From positions 26,963,915 to 27,027,914 of the forward strand of contig NC_088297.1 in assembly GCF_032854445.1 (NCBI RefSeq): a stretch of 64,000 nt of DNA, given 5' to 3'. A program made the translations under genes and the position numbers. Under the pieces are notes generated by a model, which had not been told where the DNA came from, made no database searches, and saw nothing but the letters and a program-made list of their open reading frames with translations. Every line of letters starts with the position of its first letter. Position 1 is the stretch's first letter. The stretch comes from Liolophura sinensis (taxonomy: Eukaryota; Mollusca; Polyplacophora; Chitonida; Chitonidae). Shown here piece by piece: positions 60,301 to 64,000 of the stretch.

Positions 60301-63259
60301 TGCATTTACGCAGAGAAATTTTTGCATCGATTTCATTATTGCCTTTTTTTAACACAACGTGTAGATTATTTCAAACTATTGAATAGATGAACATAAATTC
60401 ATGTAAATGAATTTACACTTTGTAAATTTTTGAACATTCGGTACGGCAGGTGTTTAAACGCTTATAACCAATAATATGACTTGATGACACCAAAACTGGC
60501 GTCAGAAAACAAAAACGCATTTTGAGACTTAATTTCTTTACTGAGAAATGCATCTGTGTGTGGTGTCCACATCCAAAGTGTACAAAGAGTGACCAGTAGT
60601 GGTAAGGCAAATACCATGGAAAACTTGTATACTGCTTCCAAGCAGTCTGTACACACGATTTTTATTGTCTGCTTCAGAATAAATTTGCTCCATACCCTCT
60701 TCACGGCAAACCATTCGAATCTATGGATTCTATGCTCTGTCGATAATAGGTATTCTGATACGAGAGAAAATTAACGAAATCCGTGCAAGTCTATGAGCTC
60801 TTCGTTCCAGCAGAAACAAGTCATCTGTATAGCTTGTTTCTTTCAGAAACAGGCTTTTTTGGTTGGAAACAAAAACAAAAACTGCATGTTCCCAAGGTTG
60901 GCATTTTCTAAAAGAATATAAGTTAGTTATTAGAGGGGAAATATGGAAAATTCAGTTTGAACTGCATAAAATGTGAGTAAATGTCTATACCCCGTCTCTA
61001 TATCCGTCACTGTGGGACAGTTACTTGTATTAATCTAACTGAAAGTTTTCACTTGGTTTCACCGTGACAAATGAGCGATAAAGTTTGAATGTCGTGCTGT
61101 TTTGTCCACTTAGCACCATTTTGCTGTTGATTTTGCCATTTCTCTGAACTCAAACATTGTGTGTAATTTCAGCGTGGTAAGATACAGGCGAAGTTTTGAA
61201 AAGCAATCTGTTTATCAGTCTATGTTAAATTGCTTTTGTTTCTCTTGCTAAAAAGCAGTTGAGCATTCAGTGTAAAATAACCCGATAATTGTAATTATAT
61301 TCCATTTCATCTCAGTTTTGGTAGCGTTATGGACAGAAATTCTTCTGATAGAACTCATTGTGCAAGCTATTCTTTTTTTTTTGATTGGTGTTTTACGCCG
61401 TACTCAAGAATATTTCACTTATACGACGGCGGCCAGCAGTATGGTGGGTGGAAACCGGGCAGAGCCCCGGGGAAACCCACGACCATCCGCAGGTTGCTGT
61501 CAGGCCTTCCCACGTACGGCCAGAGATGAAGGCAGCATGAGCTGGTCTTGAACTCACAGCGACCGCATTGGTGAGAGGCTTCTGGGTCATTACGCTGCGC
61601 TAGCGCGCTAACCGACTGAGCCACGGAAGCCCCGGCAAGCTATTCAGATGACTTGTTCGTGTATAAGAACATGTGTGACGCGTGTTTCGCATTTATTTAT
61701 TTAATGCTTGTCAAACAGGCGTTTTGGAGTTAACCGCTTAAGTACACTACCAAAACTAAGCGTCCGTTTAGGTCTAAACGGTGTGATGTGAGAGGTAAGC
61801 ACTACTGTTTAGGAATTACACGGCATTGGTCACCACTGGCGTTTAGTCACTAAGCACTGCTTTCTCCACACTTATTTAGGTTTTAAGCCATCATTTTTAA
61901 TGTCAACTGGTTTTTAAAAGCCTCATCGGTGTTTGAAAATCATGTGGGGGGATGGGTGGGTGTGGAGGGTGGTGGGGATGGGTGTGGAGGGGGGATAGCT
62001 GGGTGTGGAGTGGGGGGGGGGAATGACTGCCATGTAGAATCTATACGATCTTTTTTCCTGTGCAGCCCACAGGATTTGGTGATGTATTGTGTAAGAAGTT
62101 AGCAGTTTTGATGGATACTTTTCTTACAAAACGACAAAAGGCAGTTTCCAGAGAAGAAAAAAGTGATAACAAATAAAATACGCTTTCTGCTTGCTTTCAG
62201 CTTCTATAGATCGATGTCGAGCTGTTGTTGTGGGTAAATTATACTCAGGGAGTTGCTTTCGCTATCCCATTACCTCGCTATGGTGAGGCCTCGCTGCCTT
62301 GAGGTAGCAAAGTGATGTAACAAGGATATGCTACTCGCTGTCCCTTTACCTCGCTCCGGTGAGGCCTCGCTGCCCCGTGGTAACGAATCGATGTGAAAAG
62401 GATATGCTATCTCGCCGTGCCATTACCCAGCTACAATGAGGCCTCGCTACCTCGAGGTAGGAACCGATGAAACAAGGAAATGCTATCTCGCTGCCCCATT
62501 ATCTCGCCACAGTGAGGCTTTGCTGCCTCGAGGTAGTCAAGCGATGGACCAAGGATACGCTATCTCGCTGTTCCATTACTTCGCTCCGGTGAGGCCTCGC
62601 TACCTCGAGGTAGCCAAGCGATGTAATAAGGAAATGCTATCTCGCTGTCCATTACCTCGCTGTGGCGTGGCCTCGCCGCATCACAGCCACATATATGAAC
62701 AGTTGCAATCAAAGCGCATCTGAGATACATATTTTATTGTCGACAAGTTATATGATATCATAGTACACGATTTGAGTACTGATTTCACTCATTCGCCAAG
62801 ACAATACCTTGCATCTTTCCAAATTTCCAACTGTTCACTGTTTTTCTTTGAATGATTCCGCCTTATCTTCATACTTTATATACTTTCTTAGTTATTTGGT
62901 AGTTCATGTTAAACTTCTTCCCAAGAATTGGTCTTGCGATTATTCACCTGGAACGTCCAGCTTGGTTGACGGCTGGTATACGAATATCTGTTTCGACGCA
63001 TAGATTAACTACCTCGACATTAGTTGATTTCACAAATCTTGTCATACCCTTATTGTGTAGTTCTACAACCAGAACTCACCTAACTGGTCCACGGTAATTC
63101 GCCGGCTATGCGGAATTTCACTCTTACCAAGGTACCAGTTAAAGTCCTTGAGGGCAGGACGTGGCTTGCTGTCAGGTCGACTACGGCAGGGAAGGGAATG
63201 ATTCTCACCGGCGTACCCCATCACCTCCTCCGGCATTTCCGTCGGGAATCTGAACAAGT
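45282..63259 (-). CDS. Gene B: second L1CAM-like short Ig receptor (5' part off right edge)
   Basis: Tandem copy of gene A. In-window coding exons: 63259-63080, 60215-60084, 59232-59130, 58429-58248, 56518-56390, 54791-54654, 51528-51193, 49224-49090, 46206-46125, 45318-45282. All splice sites and phases of gene A are kept. This copy shows the full cytoplasmic tail: juxtamembrane R-N-E-G-G-V-Y-L-V, then D-K-W-E-R-Q-A-G-H-D-P, a charged stretch, and D-E-N-D-D-I-N-D-Y-Q-E before the stop. The tail is about 45 residues, less than half the usual L1-family length, and lacks the FIGQY-type ankyrin-binding motif. Signal peptide and Ig1 should lie within about 7 kb past the right edge. Replacement changes against gene A are in excess over silent ones. 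Confidence 0.8.
45385..45505 (+). mobile_element. SINE family 1, 3' fragment
   Basis: GGTCGTGGATTTCTCCCGGG ... CGGCGTATAACACAATTTAA tail; just upstream (minus strand) of the gene B last exon, in its last intron. Confidence 0.8.
45755..45852 (+). mobile_element. SINE family 1, 3' fragment
   Basis: CCGCTTTCCACCTACCATAA ... GGTGAAACACCAATCAAATA. Confidence 0.8.
46125..46206 (-). CDS. Gene B exon: cytoplasmic tail
   Basis: 82 nt with acceptor GTGCTTTTCAG and donor GTGAGTC. In the phase demanded by the transmembrane exon it reads V-D-K-W-E-R-Q-A-G-H-D-P-V-K-E-L then A-E-E-N-K-M-Q-E-L-N-R-S. The G-G-V-Y-L-V-D-K-W-E junction matches the L1-family G-G-K-Y-x-V-x-x-K-E pattern across an intron. The other two frames hit stops or break phase. 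Confidence 0.75.
46232..46375 (-). mobile_element. SINE family 1, 3' half
   Basis: Starts 26 bp upstream (transcription sense) of the gene B tail exon; GATTAGTATTTTACGCCGTA ... CATCCGCAGGCTGCTG. Confidence 0.85.
46376..47395. other. Gene B tail intron, unique part
   Basis: No feature recognised beyond ordinary AT-rich intron sequence. Confidence 0.5.
47398..47795. repeat. 74-bp tandem repeat, five units
   Basis: ACCAAGGCGGCATATGCCGT recurs at exactly 74-bp spacing (47433, 47507, 47581, 47655, 47729). Inserted within a SINE family 1 copy whose 3' part resumes at about 47808. Confidence 0.9.
47808..47985 (+). mobile_element. SINE family 1
   Basis: CAGGAGCCTCTCGCCAATGC ... TAAGTGAAATATTCTTGGTA; the head piece (AGCACATCAGCGCGGTGCAA) lies left of the 74-bp array at about 47360. 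Confidence 0.75.
47990..48275 (+). mobile_element. SINE, family 2, 5'-truncated
   Basis: CTCGCTTGGCGCTCAACAC ... CTTCGTCGTCATAGAACTC ... TACGACGTTAAATCCCAAGC followed by CATTCACTCATTCATTC. Confidence 0.6.
48619..48842. mobile_element. Long-TIR MITE, copy 2
   Basis: CTGGACCCGGGATCACAAAA ... TTCGTGATCCCGGAGCC, with better preserved arms (AATTAAGTCAAAATTTCA / TGAAATTTTGACTTAAGT). In the gene B tail intron. Confidence 0.8.
48968..49051 (+). mobile_element. SINE family 1, 3' fragment at the left edge of the copy B match
   Basis: GACTGGCCACCGTCATGTAC ... CAATCAAACAAATAAATAAA. Its last 21 bases match window positions 1-21, so copy A probably has it too, off-window. Confidence 0.8.
49090..49224 (-). 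CDS. Gene B exon: transmembrane helix
   Basis: 135 nt; R-M-P-Y-W-W-L-G-L-V-G-A then V-I-I-Y-M-E-I-R-N-E-G-G-V-Y-L. Seven base changes against copy A in six codons, all replacing residues, two of which swap Lys/Gln for Glu at the inner membrane face. Confidence 0.8.
49449..49782. other. Block present only in copy B (indel between duplicates)
   Basis: Copy A joins TATCGGAT directly to CCCATGTTTCAATG, while copy B has about 334 bp between. No terminal repeats or poly-A tail were seen, so it may be a deletion in copy A rather than an insertion. It lies in the intron between the Ig6-like and transmembrane exons. Confidence 0.7.
50291..51078. repeat. CTGCCTCG minisatellite, copy B (12 units)
   Basis: Same unit as at 924-1133, expanded from 3 to 12 copies. 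Adjacent unit variants (GGCGAAG/GCCGAAG, AACGGAGG/AACGAAGG) occur in blocks, as expected from unequal exchange. Confidence 0.9.
51193..51528 (-). CDS. Gene B exon: fifth Ig-like domain (Ig6-like)
   Basis: 336 nt, single-exon domain with first cysteine replaced by Val as in copy A. Seven replacements (S/F, A/V, K/Q, N/Y, H/Q, A/T, K/R) and one silent change. Confidence 0.78.
51560..51903 (-). mobile_element. tRNA-headed SINE, family 2 (copy B)
   Basis: Same insertion as 1612-1955 carried by the duplication. Confidence 0.65.
52104..52290 (+). pseudogene. Possible Crypton N-terminal fragment (copy B)
   Basis: Copy of the 2156 fragment; D-D-L-E-N-I-L where copy A has D-H-L-E-N-I-L. The 201-codon open frame that continues to 52709 is minisatellite translation. 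Confidence 0.3.
52306..54345. repeat. 37-bp minisatellite, copy B
   Basis: Same array, about 500 bp shorter than copy A, with internal blocks rearranged. Confidence 0.9.
54654..54791 (-). CDS. Gene B exon: Ig4, second half
   Basis: 138 nt; R-I-N-E-S-R-D-T-L replaces R-I-Y-E-Y-R-D-T-L of copy A. No silent changes. Confidence 0.8.
55212..55251. repeat. 13-bp perfect inverted repeat (copy B)
   Basis: Same palindrome as at 5808-5847, unchanged. Confidence 0.8.
55960..56318. mobile_element. SINE family 1 head-to-head fragment pair (copy B)
   Basis: Copy B counterpart of 6557-6916: minus fragment on the left, plus fragment on the right. Confidence 0.8.
56390..56518 (-). CDS. Gene B exon: Ig4, first half
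   Basis: 129 nt. A 6-bp deletion just upstream of the acceptor (TCTCTGTAG instead of GATTTTTTAG) leaves a usable 3' splice site. Three replacements and one silent change against copy A. Confidence 0.8.
57070..57286 (+). mobile_element. SINE family 1 (copy B)
   Basis: Same insertion as 7663-7879. Confidence 0.85.
58248..58429 (-). CDS. Gene B exon: Ig3, second half
   Basis: 182 nt, identical base for base to gene A exon 7; D-E-G-I-Y-A-C present. Confidence 0.87.
59130..59232 (-). CDS. Gene B exon: Ig3, first half
   Basis: 103 nt. L-E-L-Q-C-I-V-D-G keeps the Ig cysteine. Four replacement and two silent bases against copy A. Confidence 0.82.
60084..60215 (-). CDS. Gene B exon: Ig2, second half
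   Basis: 132 nt. Contains D-N-A-T-Y-N-C where copy A has D-N-A-M-Y-N-C; otherwise identical. Confidence 0.82.
61373..61634 (-). mobile_element. SINE family 1, full length (copy B)
   Basis: Same insertion and target duplication (61362-61372, 61635-61645); the T run is shorter by 12 or more bases. Confidence 0.92.
62262..62680. repeat. About 75-bp CTCGCT minisatellite (copy B)
   Basis: Same six-unit array as at 12825. Confidence 0.88.
63080..63259 (-). CDS. Gene B exon: Ig2, first half
   Basis: 180 nt, same splice sites as gene A. Contains M-P-E-E-V-M-G-Y-A-G-E-N-H-S-L-P-C. Five replacement bases and one silent base against copy A. Confidence 0.8.
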
Positions 63260-63431
63260 CTGATGAAAGAAGCCTATTGTTTTAAGTCAGAACTTATTGA
63301 AGTGGTCAAAGTAACAATCTCACTATGCAACTTTAGTGACGGCGTCTTCTGTCAGACTTCCCTCGATCTCACATTTCGTGAGGTCACGGTGTTACATGTA
63401 CATGTGCATAAAAATACACGAATAATTTTAT

Positions 63432-64000
63432 AGACATGTCAGGAATAGGCATTAGACATGACATGAGTTGGTAATAAACGTGTCAGGAATTGGCATTAGA
63501 CATGTCAGGAATCGGCAACAGATATGACAGGAAAGGGCATTCGACATGTCAAAAATTGTCAATAAACATGTCAGGAATTGGTATTAGACATTATAGGAAT
63601 TGGCAACAAACGTGTCAGGAATTGGCAACAGACGTGTCAGGAATTGGCAACACATCAGGGCTTGGCATTGGACATGACAGGAATTGGTAACACACGTCAG
63701 GAATTGACATTAGACATGTCGGGAATTGGCCATAGACGTGACAAGAATTTTTAAATAGACGTGTCAGGAATTGGCAATAGGCATGACAGGAATTGGCATT
63801 AGACATGACAGGAGTTGGCATTAGACATTTCGGGAATTAGCATTAGACATGTCAGGAATTGGCAATAGACATCTGCGAAATTGGCAATGGACATGTCAGG
63901 AATGGACATAGACATGTGAGGAATTGGCATTAGATGACAAAAATTGGCAAAAGACATGTCAGAAATAGACATAGACGTGTCAGGAATTGGCAGTAGACAT
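63432..64000. repeat. 21-22-bp minisatellite (copy B, runs off right edge)
   Basis: Same array as at 14000; continues past the window end. Confidence 0.9.

Larger units (their letters stand above)
49031..64000. repeat. Tandem duplication, copy B
   Basis: Second copy in the same orientation. Holds an extra 334-bp block (49449-49782) and an expanded 66-bp-class array, but a shorter 37-bp array than copy A. Right boundary lies outside the window. Confidence 0.95.

Overview
The window is nuclear DNA of an animal, most likely a mollusc or a close lophotrochozoan. It has intron-split genes with GT..AG borders, very low gene density, and many tRNA-headed SINE copies whose 3' ends read as a ...GTAAAACACCAATC + AAATAAAT tail. 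A second tRNA-headed SINE ends in a CATTCATTCATTC-type tail, and there are hairpin MITEs and at least twelve minisatellite or microsatellite arrays. The phylum call is inference from repeat style only.

The main result is a tandem pair of genes on the minus strand encoding a short L1CAM/neuroglian-like cell-surface receptor. I rebuilt both by hand from splice sites, intron phases and Ig-fold residues; no single long ORF shows them. Gene A (coding exons 20967 down to 60) has a signal peptide, Ig1, Ig2, Ig3 and Ig4 (two exons each), a fifth Ig-like domain resembling L1-family Ig6 (one exon), and a transmembrane/juxtamembrane exon. Its tail lies off the left edge. Gene B (63259 down to 45282) enters from the right edge inside Ig2 and runs through Ig2-Ig4, the Ig6-like domain and the transmembrane exon, then two tail exons ending in a stop. 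No fibronectin III domain, Ig5 or FIGQY ankyrin motif is seen. The juxtamembrane R-N-(K/E)-G-G-V-Y-L-V is a recognisable L1-family signature.

The two genes lie in a head-to-tail duplication: 1-14615 matches 49031-64000 at roughly 98% by eye, and both ends run off the window. In the eight shared coding exons I count 29 replacement and 5 silent base differences, with every open frame and splice site intact. Most indels between the copies are minisatellite length changes, including 3 versus 12 copies of one repeat, plus one 334-bp block. Unpurged haplotypes of one locus remain a possible alternative to a true tandem duplication.

Between the two genes, on the plus strand, is a compact four-exon gene (36725-40589) for a secreted 199-residue protein with one CUB domain and a Trp/Asn/Gly/Gln-rich C-terminus, with a clear TATA box and poly(A) signal. 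Two decayed CUB-exon fragments sit in a tandem repeat at 44.1-45.1 kb. The rest (20.9-36 kb and 40.7-45 kb) is introns and intergenic DNA filled with satellites, SINEs and MITEs, including a 2.4-kb array of a 49-bp unit with a 490-bp higher-order period.
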